Origin: Psilocybe azurescens
Taxonomy: Eukaryota > Basidiomycota > Agaricomycetes > Agaricales > Agrocybaceae
DNA length: 64,000 nucleotides
Reading direction: 5' to 3'
NCBI GenBank assembly: GCA_023853785.1
Contig: JAJIRX010000779.1
Location: 372,001-436,000, forward strand
This document shows, one piece after another, positions 1-12,168 of the stretch. The notes under the pieces are model-generated. The model was given only the letters and a program-made list of their open reading frames with translations, was not told the origin of the DNA and did no database searches. A program made the translations under genes and the position numbers. The stretch's first letter is position 1, and each line of letters starts with the position of its first letter.

Positions 1-1235
1 TTGCGGATGGCTTCCTTCCACGGAAACTTCTTCGTTCGTTCGACCGATCTATTGGCTATGCCTGCTGTTCCTCAGGACCAGTCCTATGCCATTGAAGTCC
101 AAATTGAGGAGGCTATCACCACTCCTTTCGTCGTTTTCCAGACTGCCGTGTTGCATACTACATGCTATGGTGAGATTTTCTTTTCAGTCTGTTTTTGTAG
201 CGCCGATTTATTCACAATTATTGTAGGAGAGCGTCGTATTCGTGTCATTACTATGTGTCTGCCAACCACCACCAACCTTTCAGAGGTGTTTGCGTCTGCT
301 GACCAAATCGCCATCACCACATTCTTGGCAAACAAGGCGGTAGAAAGGTCGCTGACGCACAAGTTGGAGGACAGTCGCGACTACGTTTTCCAGAAGCTTG
401 TTGAGCTGCTGGTATCGTACAAGACAAGCATGACCTCGAGTGGCGCCGGTGCCAGCGCACAATTGGCCATTTCGGACAACTTGAAAATGCTCCCTGTCCT
501 CGTTCTCGGTCTCTTGAAAAATGTAAGTATTACGCTCTCAGCATAGTTACTTCCTTCCTCTGGAAACAGGTTGCTGACGCCTGTCTTGATAGGTTGGCAT
601 TCGCCAAAGTGCCCAAATACCCCCAGATATCCGCGCATATTCCCAGGCATTGCTTACCTCGCTGCCATCCCAAGTGCTCATTCCCTACTTGTACCCATCG
701 TTTTACTCTCTGCATAATATGCCACCCGAAGCTGGCACTATCGGCGAGGACGGCGTTATCTTGCCCCCATTGCTTCCTCTCACTTCAGAAAGGCTGGAGA
801 GGCATGGTCTGTTCTTGATCGAGGATGGACAGACTATCTTCCTATGGGTTGGTCGTGATGCCGTTCCTCAGCTTGTGCAGGATGTGTTCGATTTGCCAAG
901 CTATGATGTCTTGCGTGGTGGGAAGGTATGTTACATGCAAAATTCATTTCCCGAATTATCCTTTCTCATTAATGGTTAACTTTTTTCTTTGCCATTTTCA
1001 GACCACATTGCGAGCCCTCGAGAACTCCTTCTCTCAGCGCATCAACGCAATCATCCAAAAGATCCGCGAAAGCCGTCGGGGCGTGTACCACCCACACCTG
1101 TACATCGTCAAAGAGGACGGCGAGCCTCCGCTCAGACTGTGGGCCCTGAGCATGCTCATCCAGGACCGCGCAGACATGCTGCCCAGCTACCAACAATTCA
1201 TCTCGTCGCTGAAAGACAAGGTAAATATCATGTAA
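1..1235 (+). CDS. SEC24: COPII coat subunit Sec24, C-terminal part (5' partial)
   Basis: Sec24 is the cargo-binding subunit of the COPII coat that buds vesicles from the endoplasmic reticulum. The window starts inside the gene, so the N-terminal zinc finger and most of the trunk are missing. Exons are 1-169, 227-522, 593-925 and 1002-1235. Visible family segments are TTCYGERRIRV, the region around [14 protein letters not shown], a gelsolin-like stretch with [15 protein letters not shown], and the C-terminal helix [12 protein letters not shown] followed by [17 protein letters not shown]. The last exon reads to a stop at 1233-1235. A longer intron starting at 1219 and joining near 1444 would give a slightly different tail, so the final few residues are uncertain. 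Confidence 0.93.
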
Positions 1236-1830
1236 ATGTGATAGCTGTCGTCGCGCATATTTTGGGGGGAGTTTTCTTGTTTGTCTGTCTGCTGTATTGG
1301 AGAGACGCGGTGGAGAGTTTATTTGTTGGCTAGGTCTGTTTGTTTTAATTCCTGGCTGGATTCATCGCATAACCGTGGTCCTCCTACTTTTTAATCGTTG
1401 CTTACTCGATCCTTCCTCGTTGTTCTGTGCTTCTCTACCATAGGTTAATAACGCCTCGGGGAATGGCGGGTATTAAGATCGGTATATTGGAGTTTAGGTA
1501 TATTAAAAAGCGGAGAGCCGAGTTATTGTGGAGGATGGATAGTTAATAATCGCTCGCTTTGCTCGCCATTGATCTGGTGATTAGAGATAGGTTTAGGACA
1601 AGTATTTAAGGATTGAAAATCTCCCCTTTTCCTGACTTCAATCTTCGCAATGAGGGTATGCACATGGGTAATTATTGACACCGTGATTGTCCATAAATGT
1701 CGTAAATTAATCGTCATGTAGGCGTTAAATGTCCATTTAAATGACATGTATAGAAAGTTATTGTCCTGTTGCAAAGCGCACGTAGAAAACTGAAACTATT
1801 GAAGAAATCCTTTTTAGCTTGAAGAACAGA
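1236..1830. other. Convergent intergenic stretch, no gene seen
   Basis: This stretch lies between the 3' ends of SEC24 and the GH16 gene and is probably 3' UTR from both sides. I see no coding sequence with family similarity. Confidence 0.6.
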
Positions 1831-3581
1831 TCACAACATAGAAAATGTCAATCCGACGACACTAGCCACGCTCGCCCAGACTTTAGCTGCAAAGGAATGC
1901 ACTTCAGAAGCGGCGCTGGTTGGGCCGCCACTCGGAAGTGTGTCGGTGCCTCTTGTGGCACTGCCAGTTGGCGAGGTAGTACTCGCAGTCGAGGATGAGC
2001 TCGTTGTATCACCATCTGCGTCAGGATCGGTGATGACTGCCTGGCCATTTGTATATGTGCGCAGGTATCTGAATTCGTAGTATGCATTGTCGTATTTGCG
2101 AGCTGTTCCAAAACCGACTACGTTGTCGTTGTACTAACGAGCGGGGTCATTGAGGTGAAGATCGAGTGAAAGGATGGTCATGGACTTACACATAGTCCGG
2201 TGGGTCCTTGATCTGCGCATTGGGGGCTGTAGAATTCTGGGTTTCCGGCCCTGGAAAAGATACAGATGTTTGGATGATGCAGCTCGTTGGAGGAAGGGTA
2301 TATCTTACCAGATTCCGCAAAGGGTGATGTTGATGATGATTTTCTGCGCTTTGAAAAATTTCTCGATCTCGCAATGGGCGCCAGAGGGATAGCTGGCGGT
2401 TGCAGGACCCCAATCTTCCAAACTTGTGATGGATGAGGTGGATGTAGCTTCAAGGATGGATCTAGGAATATTAGGGCGCTAGATAACGAATGTCTCATTG
2501 AATATGATAGTTGATGCAGAGAAGATAAAATGTTTGACTTACACTCCAGAACCAGATGCTAATTAATGACAAAATGAAAGGATGAGTCAACTATTCGTCA
2601 GAAAAGGCGGGCCTAAACTTCTTACTAAATTCTGAAAGAAAAACTCCTCAATATGTGCAATATTCCACGACAAGAATATGACACTCACCCGCTGGAATCA
2701 AACTGAGTCGCGTACACCCCGCCTCCCGCGTTATTGAACCCAGCTCCAAAACTGTTAGGTACAGTCTCCCCCACCGTGCATCCGGCATCTATGGTACAGT
2801 TCAGCTGTCTAGAAACCCCACGTTGGTTGGGAGGCGGAGGGTCTATATGCATGCATCCGGGGGTGGTATGGAGGGCTACTTGGTTATCTTGCATGAGATT
2901 GATTCCTTCTATGATACTTTCGCGATATTTCAGTATTGATATTTCTATTAACGAAGAAACAAGAAACTTTACTCAATTTCGCCATCATCTGGCCAGTTTT
3001 TGCCTGTGGTCCAAAGAGCTGGCCACACCTAGTTCGACAACAATCACTGCGTATCAGTATGCCTAATCATTTGACACCAGTTTTGGTTATCGTCGTACCG
3101 AACATCCATAGGGCATGTGAACGATGTCCGCTATCCATAACGTCCCCGGACCGTACCAGAGTTTACTTTCGATTCGAACCTATGCTCTGCAAATAAGACC
3201 ACGAAGCGGCATGAAGTAATGCATAGGGGCTGACCGATTCTCGTTTTTCCATATAAATCGTATCGGTGTAATTGTCAACTTTCATGATGGCGTTGCCCGC
3301 ACTGTTTATGTAGGCGAGCCTTTTTGCGGTCGCATTTTCTCTAGTGACATAGTCTACATCACCTGCAATTTTTTCAAAAGATGTTAGCAAGTGTAGTACA
3401 ACAGAGTGGCTGCAAACGCACCAGAGGTCAAGTTATCGTAACTCCCGTAAAAGTGCCAGCCGTCGAAAAACGTGTCTCCTGAATAGTCCTTCACAATATC
3501 GTAGGCATTCGCTGATAGCAGTCCGAGCTGTGTTGAAAAGAGCTGGATAGAAAGGGCGACGCCCAAAGAGAGAGGTCGCAT
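1831..3581 (-). CDS. Secreted or GPI-anchored GH16 beta-glucanase-like protein
   Basis: This is a glycoside hydrolase family 16 protein of the fungal laminarinase/MLG type, expected to cut or remodel wall beta-1,3(4)-glucan outside the cell. Nine exons (3422-3581, 3235-3362, 3099-3179, 2973-3028, 2689-2916, 2543-2558, 2309-2478, 2190-2250, 1831-2133) sum to 1203 nt, or 400 residues. A signal peptide opens the protein (RPLSLGVALSIQLFST). The catalytic motif E-I-D-I-I-E is assembled across the intron at 2917-2972, which uses an AAAG acceptor; it follows VWPALWTTGKNWPDDG. Exon six is only 16 nt. The C terminus is rich in Ser and Thr and ends in an uncharged hydrophobic tail, as in GPI-anchored proteins. 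The anchor is inferred. Confidence 0.9.
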
Positions 3582-4334
3582 TATCGACTAGATAGCGTCC
3601 GAATGAGCGAGTTGTAAGCAAACGAGGGCCGTATATAAGCACTAGCCTCGTTCTAAGAGGTTCTAAGTGAGTTCAATAAGCTTGCCACAAGCCAACACAT
3701 ATTGAAGGCAGTGCTCTTTCTTGGCCATTGCAGGCGGCTAAGTGTCTTGGCACGCTTGAATACAAGACGTCGTTGACCAAACGCGAAAATGACATGAAAT
3801 GAACCAAGCGGACAAGACGGAAGCCAAGGACCTGGGCATATGCCGGGGTACATATGTTATCCGCAACGTAAGCAGACGTAAGCCCAGCGATGACGGACGA
3901 GCGTAATGGGCTGTAATGGGGGTCGGAGCTACTCAAGACTGGTCAGCAGCGTTGAATTTTAACGTCCCTTCCAAGTTTTGCTTGACTTTGGTCAGCTTCT
4001 GTCAGCGCCCGATGCCATGCATCGCCGGCCAATTAAGCACCATGCTGTGATCGATCGAGCAACGGGGGCAAACCATGACGAATGTTCAAGTCAGTCGTGT
4101 AAAACTTGTGGTATAACAATGACTCTCAGACTCGTATCTTTGTTAGCCAAGTTTTTTTTTTTTAAAAAAAAGTGATTGAAAACATGAGAAAGATATTCAT
4201 CATTAATAGGCAAAATGCACTATCACAGGTAAGGAAGGATGGCAAATAAAAGAGACAAAACAAACAGTAAAAAGGTAGATATATGCGCATATATACACAC
4301 TCTAGGAAAGGTTATCCCACCACGACCGAAAGGG
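3582..4334. other. Intergenic: GH16 promoter and ELYS-gene 3' flank
   Basis: No supported gene. The stretch contains a T-run/A-run palindrome near 4149-4171. It should hold the GH16 promoter (near 3582-3900) and the 3' end of the ELYS-domain gene. Confidence 0.5.
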
Positions 4335-6785
4335 CTACCGTTTCTTTCTGGCCCCGCTGGTTCGTGCCGCCTTTTTGGCTTTGGGAGCTGGTGGCTCCGG
4401 CGACCCACCGTGGGCGCTACCCCCAGTCGTTAACCGTGAGGACCGCCTTCGCGTCTGGACCCCCTCGCCATCATCTGTCATCTCCACAGAGGCAGATGAA
4501 CGAGCCTTACGGATTGGTCTTTTGGAGAAGTTGCGCGCAAAGGAGCAACTTCGTCCTCCCTTCATCTAACTCGCCCTCATCCATCAAGCCGCCAGGTATA
4601 GTTCTAATCTCCTTCGTTTGTCGCGGCTTCTTCGCAGGCGGCTTGGAGGTTGTCTGCGATTTACTAGGGCGCGTAGTATTCCTAGACGTTCGTTTCTTAA
4701 AAGTAGAAATATCTTCGTGGTCTTCGTCCATCGCATCTTCATTATCTGATAAGAAAGAGCCAGGCGGAGCTTTACGTGTGGTTTTCTTTGCCGAAGAGCT
4801 TTCTGCCTTTTCTGCTTCTTTGTTACCTCCGAACACAGAGTACTGCAAAGGGTTCTCTTCGGCCTCGCCATTATCTGTAGCGGCACTCTTCCTTCCGTGT
4901 CGCTTCTCGGTCACAAAGGCATCCTCTTTTTCAGATTCCATTTCAACGTCGTGATCCACTGTATTGACAGATGTATTGGCACGTTCGGGGCTTCGACTGA
5001 CATGCTCTTCGAATGCGCGCTTAACACCATTCGTTTTAGGCGGTGGAGGCTGATAAAATGCATTCGGCTGTCTGGAAGCCGAAACAAATGCAGGAGCTTG
5101 AGCTTGAGCGTGAGATGAAGGCGTGGTTGTAGTCGGTATTTTGATGCCGCTCGCAGGAGAGGCGATCGCGGAAGTGTTTCCAAAAGCCATACGATTGCCA
5201 ACCCCGCTGAGCGAAGTGCGCTGCTGCGAAGGACCAAGAAGGGAAGAAGACAGAGGAAAGCTGTTTCTTGTAGTTGAGCTACTGGCAATGTTATTGAAAT
5301 TAATGGGTAGAATTGGTGGTCCGCTCGCTGGAGTCGAAGGTTTCGATGGACCTCCGAAAGCAGGAGTGACAGGTACACGAACTTCGCGTAGCGGTGTTGA
5401 TTTATTGAGCAACGAGTCCGGCATTTGTACATCTTCCCATGACTGGGATAAGGATGTATCCTGTGGCTCTTGGGCAGCCGGCCTACGCATTGGTGAGTGT
5501 GGTTTGGGGACTAAAGGCGTCTGTTGCTGGACAGTGGGATCGAGCTCCAGGTCCAACAAAGAACGTTCGACAACGGTCAAAGCTGCATACACATCATTAA
5601 CCATTTTCGTGCGATCTTTGGTAATTCTGAGGTTCTTTGCGGAGGTCAAAGAGGTATAAAGTCGATCTCTTTTGATGGCTTCAGGATGGCGTCCTGCCTG
5701 AATAAGACGGACACAAATAAGATCCTGTAGAATTGCTAGCTCGGAGAACTTGAGATCTGAAGGCGGTTTCTCCGCAAATGTCCAAAGTACCGATTCTTCG
5801 AAACTCGATAACGGTAGTGTGAGGAGTTCCTTTAAAGCGTCAGGTCGAGGGGCGGCTATAATTAGAAAAGAATGAGCACTGAATAAAATTAGGATCAAAT
5901 ATATACACACGTGAAACCGCCCATGTAAGAATTTTCTTGAACAACCGAGCACGCATATCGTCTGTTTCGTTCTCATTGAAAGTACGCAAGAATTGCCAGG
6001 CTTCCCGCACACTTGATTCCGCAAGTGCTATAGCATACTGTTCCATGTCCAGCGGTTCGACGAGCTGTGGCTTTGCTGTCTGGACGTACTTCCGAATAAG
6101 CGCAGCAGAATCTGGCGAGAGAGAGATTGCACGAATGATTTTGGTTGCATAGTCTCGATTAAGACGAGAGTCAGAGAGAAGAGCAACAGCCCTCTGTTTC
6201 GGGCATCAGTCTAGTATTCGCGGGTCAAATGAATCAACCTGATACGCACCGGTACATTTATGCCCGTATCGAGATGCCAATACGCGTCTGCAAGCGCGGC
6301 AAATTGGGGCGGAATGCATCTTTGTAGCTGGAAGTTGCGCTCCCGACCATCCTGGTGCCATTTCAGAAGAAAATATACCAAGCAATCCTTCTTGAGGGTA
6401 TCATAATGGGAGGATTCGATGGCATCCAATAGCTTCTGCAGCCCTTCTTGACTTTCGGGAGGATATATCATGTACGGAGCGTCAATTCCTCCAGAGTCCA
6501 GAAGGATGTCGAATATGAGGGTACCGTCCATCATCGTTCTTCGATCCCGAATCTGTTCAGGACGCGGTTCCTGCCACGGAAAGTTGTTGCTAACATCAAA
6601 AAGTTGATAAACGGCGAATAGCGTGTTGGTGGTGTTACATCCTAGAGAACGTATTCAGCGCTTTGGTGGATATTAAGAATTGTTTGACTTACGACATCCA
6701 TCGTCGTATAAATGTGGAGAGCTTTGGATTGTGGTCGCCGGTGCGGAAACAACGTCAGGTTGAACAAAAAGGTTGCATGTGCCAT
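4335..6785 (-). CDS. ELYS-domain nucleoporin-like protein
   Basis: ELYS/Ely5 proteins bind the Y-shaped subcomplex of the nuclear pore. Exons are 6693-6785, 6250-6641, 5911-6193, 4571-5855 and 4335-4518. The N-terminal half carries the helical ELYS domain: FDILLDSGGIDAPYMIYPPES, then AWQFLRTFNENETDDMR and SFEESVLWTFAEKPPSDL. The C-terminal half is disordered and basic, with SKPPAKKPRQTK and RRRSSRL stretches that resemble AT-hook or chromatin-binding tails. The last junction needs an intron of 3n+1; 4519-4570 (52 nt) fits. The first exon stays in frame only if the A5 run at 6766-6770 (T5 on the coding strand) lacks one base. With that correction the exon sum is 2238 nt, 745 residues. The 5' end is therefore the weakest part. 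Confidence 0.78.
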
Positions 6786-6827
6786 ATTATGTAATCTATT
6801 ATTCTCGCGCACTCTCCCAATTGCCAC

Positions 6828-7520
6828 TAGGGACGATCAAAGTTGAGCTGCAACTTTTGCAGCTCGAGCGGTGCAGGCTGCAGCTGCAGCTTGTGACTTT
6901 ATGTAAGCACACACGTGGAACCCGCTTGCGAGTAGTGATAGTGAATCTCAATTTTCTACTAGGGTTGCATATAAAAGTCTAGGGTTATGTATAAAAGTCG
7001 AGGGTTTTATACCACATGTAATTTACAGTAATTTATGACTTTTATACAACAGTTGGTGTAGTATATGTATATAATGTAAATAAGTGTGGCACGATTGACT
7101 GGTCCTGGGAAGACTGATCACTGAGGGAAAGAGGTCTTGAGGTCGAATTCATTAATATTGCTAGTTCCTTTATTTTTGATATTTTTCTTGTCCAGTTTTG
7201 GCTCAAAACAATTCTGGCTCATCAAAAACATTATAAATTCTTGTGCTGAATGGCCTAGGTATTGATAAGTAGACATGAATTGATATATTTTATGCATATA
7301 CACCACTGGAACATTCAAATAAAACACTGGAGAGCTGGACCGCGTTGGGTGCCAGTTTTGTAGTCGAAAATCTTCCTATTTAAACACGAGTGTGGGGGTT
7401 ATTGAGGATTGATTGAGGAAATTAACGATTCTTTCACGTGGTGTACAATTTGTGACTGATCACAAGTCTGCAGCTGCAGCTCGAGCTGCAAAAGTTGCAG
7501 CTCAACTTTGATCGTCCCTA
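6828..7520. mobile_element. Non-autonomous DNA transposon (MITE) with TA flanks
   Basis: Two inverted ends read GGGACGATCAAAGTTGAG at 6830 and as its reverse complement ending at 7518. They match for about 39 bp and then diverge with small indels. Each end is flanked by TA, as expected for a Tc1/mariner-type target duplication. Inside each end lies a perfect hairpin, GAGCTGCAA-CTT-TTGCAGCTC. The interior is AT-rich, has TATAAAAGT direct repeats around 6970-7040, and shows no transposase, so it would need one supplied in trans. It sits upstream of the ELYS gene start. Confidence 0.8.
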
Positions 7521-7872
7521 CTCTGAAGTCCTCTTCTCCCCTTGACCTGCAAACTTGCTGAGCGCACACAAAGGCATTTTGATTTTTCTACTTTTTCAAA
7601 AAGTGCTGATTTATTCCGCATAGTAGAGTTGTAGTAGAGTATCGAGCTGAAGCAATCGATATAAAGGAGAAAGCTCAAATGATAGGACATAAAGGGCGGC
7701 AATTAACGCGTAGAATGGCGAAAAAGCTACATATGTAGACTACAACGAAACGACAACAACAAAAATAACAACAACAATGAAGCACGCTATGAAGGTGTCC
7801 TGGACCAGCCTGTGATGTTGAGAAACATCAAAACAAAAAGCCTTGTGGTCAATCATCCCCTCTTTAGGGGAC
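7521..7872. other. Intergenic, 3' flank of SKN1/KRE6-like gene
   Basis: No supported gene. It contains purine/CAA-rich low-complexity sequence near 7740-7780, probably 3' UTR of the gene to its right. Confidence 0.5.
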
Positions 7873-10799
7873 CTAGCAGCCCTCGGCGGACAATTTATTT
7901 TTCGGCCAAGGCTGGTCATAATCAGACCAAACTGTAAGATTCGGATTTGTGTATACTTCTTTGTAACTGGAATTTTTGTATTAGAACATGCATCTGAGCG
8001 GCCACTAAAAGAAAAAAACTCACGTCTCGATATATTTGGCGGTAGGGAAACCTTCCGGGTCGCAGCCAACGTTGATTGAATCCTTGCGTTGATACACTCT
8101 GATATAATCAACTTTCATTATGGCAGGTAACTTCAAATTGGGATCAACGATTCCAAATCCTTCGGAAATTCCAAGATTAGTGATGATATACTAGAAAAGG
8201 GGGGTCAGCACGTGGCGCCCAAAGATAATCAAATAGGTTCTATTCACCATCGGCTCGACGGGGACAATACGACGACCAATCTCGACAGCGGAATCAGGTG
8301 CGAGTCCTGCGGAATATAGTGTCCATGCGCGAACTTCATTGACCCAAGTTATGTAGGCATCGTCGAATCTAAACCGAGTCGGTATTCAGTGCTTGGAGGG
8401 GGATAGAACACGATTCATAACATACCCAGGTTTATACTCAAACCCAAACAATGCGAAGCAGGTGCCGGGAATTTCGTAGCAATTAGGGTTCGTTGGTGCC
8501 AATCCACTGGTTGTTTGTTGATAGCGACCTGATAAAATGTAATGAGAAAAGAGAACCACAGAAAGGCAATGTACGCACCTCCCATATATGCGTTGAGTAC
8601 TGTCTTTGCTGGATCATCGAAGTGAGCGGTGTTATTCCTGTCCAGGAAATGGTATCTAGCCTACAAAGAATGTTAATAAAAGCAGCGCAGCCGAACGTAG
8701 CGAAGGGTTAACTTGCGTTATAAGGCGCCCATTGCGCTGATAACGACACCTGAGCATGGCCGAGGTCAGATTTGTGGACAAAGATCGAGCCAGAGTCTCT
8801 TACATGTCCAACACCGTCGGTCACAGTCGCTTCTAATGCATCGATCTCCGGAGCAGCACGACCAACGTAAGTCCCGTCTTTTCTTATAGGGCCAGGATGT
8901 GATTCTCCTGGACATGTGCAAGCAGCTGCGCAACGTCAGAACACCCTTATAAATAATAATTGATAAAAGAAACTTACATAGACGTTGCCCTGTAAGGTAT
9001 GACTGGAAAGAGTATCAGACAAAAGAATTGGATTTAGTAGGCCGTTTTGACTCACTAGCACTCCGCCTACTTCTGGATCACCTTCGATGGTGGCAGCAAG
9101 AGGTCTATTTTCGCCAGGATACGTCTGATTGGGCAGGGTGCCTACATCGCAAGTGTCGTAGCTGTAAGGCCACTGAGAAATATAAGTTGTGCGTCAGAAA
9201 AGATAATGATGAATCAAACGAACGAGGCCTTCCACGCTGGCACCATAACCCGCTCGTCCTACAATCCAAAAAAAAGTCAGCAAGAGACATGTTCACGTAA
9301 ACAATTTGACACACCTAAATTGCCCATGGACCAGCTAGACGTTGTGTGTAAGTATCGAATACTCTGAAATCAGATGTGGAGCATGTACTTACACAGCTGG
9401 CCATAAACCACTGCACGTGGAGGTGAGTAAAGTCGCTGAGCACTACAGAAAAGACTCGCCTGATAGCACTTGATCCAGGCAGCTGAACATTGGCTAAATT
9501 TTTCATTTCAGTTTGGGCTTCAGTAAACAGGTTCGTTAAGCATACCAATAAGTAAGCCTCCAGTGAAACAAAATTTGTTCCAGGTTTGGATCTGGTTTTC
9601 GTCAGCTTACAAAAACATACGACAAGAGCCAACATACCATCCCAGATTTATATAACATATTATGGTTACTGGCGCGGTCAGGGGTCACGTCCATCCTTAA
9701 TTCCAGGTTGCCTCCCTTTGTTGTTGCTGGCATGATGGGTAGGTATGTGAACCTGCCTGATACTGATTCGAGATAAACATACCTTGCGCAGGGTCGTACC
9801 ACTCCAGATCGTCCTATAAGCGAATCAGTGGAAGGTCGTGTTATTTACTTATTGAACATACTGTGCCCCAGTAATGCAAGTCCACAGCTTCCCAAAATGG
9901 GTCATCTCCAGGATAGAATGATCGACCGTCCCTGTTGAACTCGTCGGAGAAAACCAAAACCAATTCTTCACCATCTGCATAAGATGGAAGGGTGTAGGCT
10001 TCTTTGGGAGTATCTGTGTCTATCAGTCCATAATTTCCCGGAAGCTCGGGGACCTGTCCTGAAGCATTCGTGCCCCCTAAGTTGAATGCCCCCTGAGTTG
10101 TTTGCTTTTTTTCGGTATAATGGGTGACAATCGGATAGCCTTGTAATACAGTTCATATTGATATTAAAATATGGCAGAAGCACACATGGGACATACCAGC
10201 ACTGTAGACAATGGTTACCGTCAAATTTTTAGTTGCCAGATAATATAGGGTCAATCGGACGTACAAGAGAGTCAAACATCCTAGTGCTAGAATCGAAAGG
10301 CATCCTAGATTTGCTAAACCTCGACCAGTAAATATTGAACCTACGGAATCGTTTTTTCTGTCCCTCCTTGGGTCCGGGTTATGGAGAAAATCATCTGGCT
10401 CAGAACTGTTCATGAGGAGTGGAGTCCCCCATTGTGCTGGAGAAGGCGAGAGCGAGAACTGCGTGTACGATAATGGTGTAGATGAGCAATAGCTTGATAG
10501 GTTTATATGCCTGTCATACCTTGTCTGACAATGAAGGCTTTTATGCACTGATAATTAGCCTAGAATTCAAAACGAGTGCATAAAATACTTACCGGATGAC
10601 CCGTCGAAGATCGACCACCGTGACTATTCGGGTTGCTGTGCGTTGTAGAACCAGAATTTCGTTTAGATTGACGACTAAACTGGTTGATTGAAGGAGAAGG
10701 ACCAGGCTGGTAACGTGGAGCGTTGAAGGAAGGTCGTCCAGCGGTGGGTAGAAGGTTCTGGGCTGAAGGATTCTGGCCGCCAAAAGGAGCGCGGCTCAT
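7873..10799 (-). CDS. SKN1/KRE6-type GH16 protein, paralog 1
   Basis: SKN1/KRE6 proteins are type II membrane proteins of the secretory pathway needed for wall beta-1,6-glucan. Nineteen exons sum to 1950 nt, 649 residues: 10593-10799, 10197-10524, 9862-10139, 9783-9813, 9638-9726, 9546-9591, 9460-9493, 9393-9410, 9315-9334, 9224-9258, 9056-9172, 8978-9002, 8804-8925, 8717-8749, 8579-8660, 8426-8528, 8248-8368, 8024-8190, 7873-7966. A polar N-terminal tail precedes one membrane segment ([20 protein letters not shown]). The GH16 domain follows, with [30 protein letters not shown], the catalytic APEIDALEA, and the C-terminal Cys region ending in EGC. Two introns (9411-9459 starting GCGAGT, 8661-8716 starting GCAAGT) are GC-AG; no GT donor keeps the frame at either place. 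Confidence 0.93.
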
Positions 10800-12168
10800 T
10801 ATGGAGAATTATAAGAATAGATATAAGGTGAATGATGATGGAACGCGCTGTGGCGCAGTGATCTTTGAGAGAAACGAATGAAGGCCGGCGCGAAGGTTAT
10901 AAAGGGTATAGGGATGGATACAGGACACTATAAGAGTATGGATGATGCACAACGTCCAGTGGAAGCCAGTGGAGTGTTCGCAAATAACTCCGTGCACAAC
11001 AAGAGAATTGCCACAGCTTAGGTGTCAGGGCCAAGCACACTTTGCTTTGACCGTTTCTGACTAAAACGGATCGAAATTTGCCATACAACAGACTTGTTTG
11101 CGTTTATCGCACGAAAGCCAATCCGTCATCAGAGGGTCTTTTGATGATGATTCGCGATTCATATTTCATCAATACTTACCAAGATTGCTCTGACCTCCTC
11201 CTCAATACTCCTCGCGACCCTGAGCAGTCTTGAACGGGCTGAGAAAGGCTGGGTATTGGGGTTATCCGGTCAACGCCAAGCACGTGGAATTTCTGTGGAA
11301 CCTGTTGCAATGGTACCGATTGTTGCAACAGTTGATTTTCGTGCTGTCTTGAATATGAGCCTTGCTTAAGCTCGACAAGACTCCCGAGACCAAGCGCCTC
11401 TCAGGGTGGCTATACGGGAGCTCCACATAGCGAGGCTCTTGCTACTTCTTTCACTGACTCTCTTGAATCGTTTGAAAGCTTGGGTGATTATAGAGGAAGA
11501 AATGTCGAAAAGTTGCGTGGGAGTGTTGGCTTGCGTCGCATGAAAACAAAGTGCGACGCGTACTGTTTTTATTATTAGGGATTGACCGTCTTCTTTCCTT
11601 GATGCGTCGTTCGGGTTCAATAGCGATAGACATGACCATTGACCATGGCGTAGTATCGATGCGCTGTGGTGATGATAAGAAAGAAAGAAAGAATTTTGAA
11701 CAGGAGTTCAGAGAGGGGCATTCAAGGGGTCAGGCCTTCAGGATCGATGTCCGTGACGGCCACTGCTTGATGCCATATTCAAGCGATGACCACGTAAAGC
11801 AAAACGTAACGCGGAACGATCCATTGTGCTACTAGTTGACTGAGAAGTCTGTTCTACTAGTAGTACAGTTGAACCTGTCATAATCCATACCTGGGATAAC
11901 TGGGATAACCAATACATATTAGATCCCCATAGCCTATAGGTTTGAGCCGCCACCAAACTGAAATTTACACCCAAATTGACCTCATAACCCATAACCTCCC
12001 ATAACTTATAGGCCGGGCCATCCAGCGAGGGGGTATGGGTTATGACAAGTTCGCAGAAACGCCAGCTAATATTGAGTACTTGTCCCGACTCATCACTAAA
12101 GAGATAGTTGGGCGCTAAAGTCCAAATACAAAGCATCGCTGAGCATCGTCCTATGGTAAATCATTGAA
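10800..12168. other. Intergenic, about 1.4 kb, with one small TIR element
   Basis: It holds the promoter of SKN1/KRE6 paralog 1 (near 10800-11100) and the small inverted-repeat element at 11871-12052. Short ORFs on both strands at 11366-11835 show no family features and I do not call them. Confidence 0.5.
11871..12052. mobile_element. Small inverted-repeat element (MITE-like), 182 bp
   Basis: The left end GAACCTGTCATAATCCATAC (11871) pairs with the reverse complement of the right end at 12052, 19 of 21 positions matching. The interior has repeated GGGATAAC and CATAACC units. No coding capacity and no clear target duplication is seen, so the boundaries and the transposon reading are tentative. 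Confidence 0.5.

Noticed and set aside
1831..3581. Idea that the GH16 gene and the two SKN1/KRE6 genes form a biosynthetic cluster
   Set aside because: The genes between them (ELYS nucleoporin, unknown membrane protein) do not support a pathway, so I report only linkage.
4283..5659. Long plus-strand frames (223 and 178 codons)
   Set aside because: They are antisense shadows of the ELYS-domain gene, whose minus-strand frame shows clear family sequence.
7118..7327. 69-codon minus frame inside the MITE
   Set aside because: It is AT-rich with no transposase motif; the element looks non-coding.
11366..11835. Overlapping 84- and 94-codon frames on opposite strands
   Set aside because: Neither shows domains or splice logic; both lie in the promoter flank of the SKN1/KRE6-like gene.
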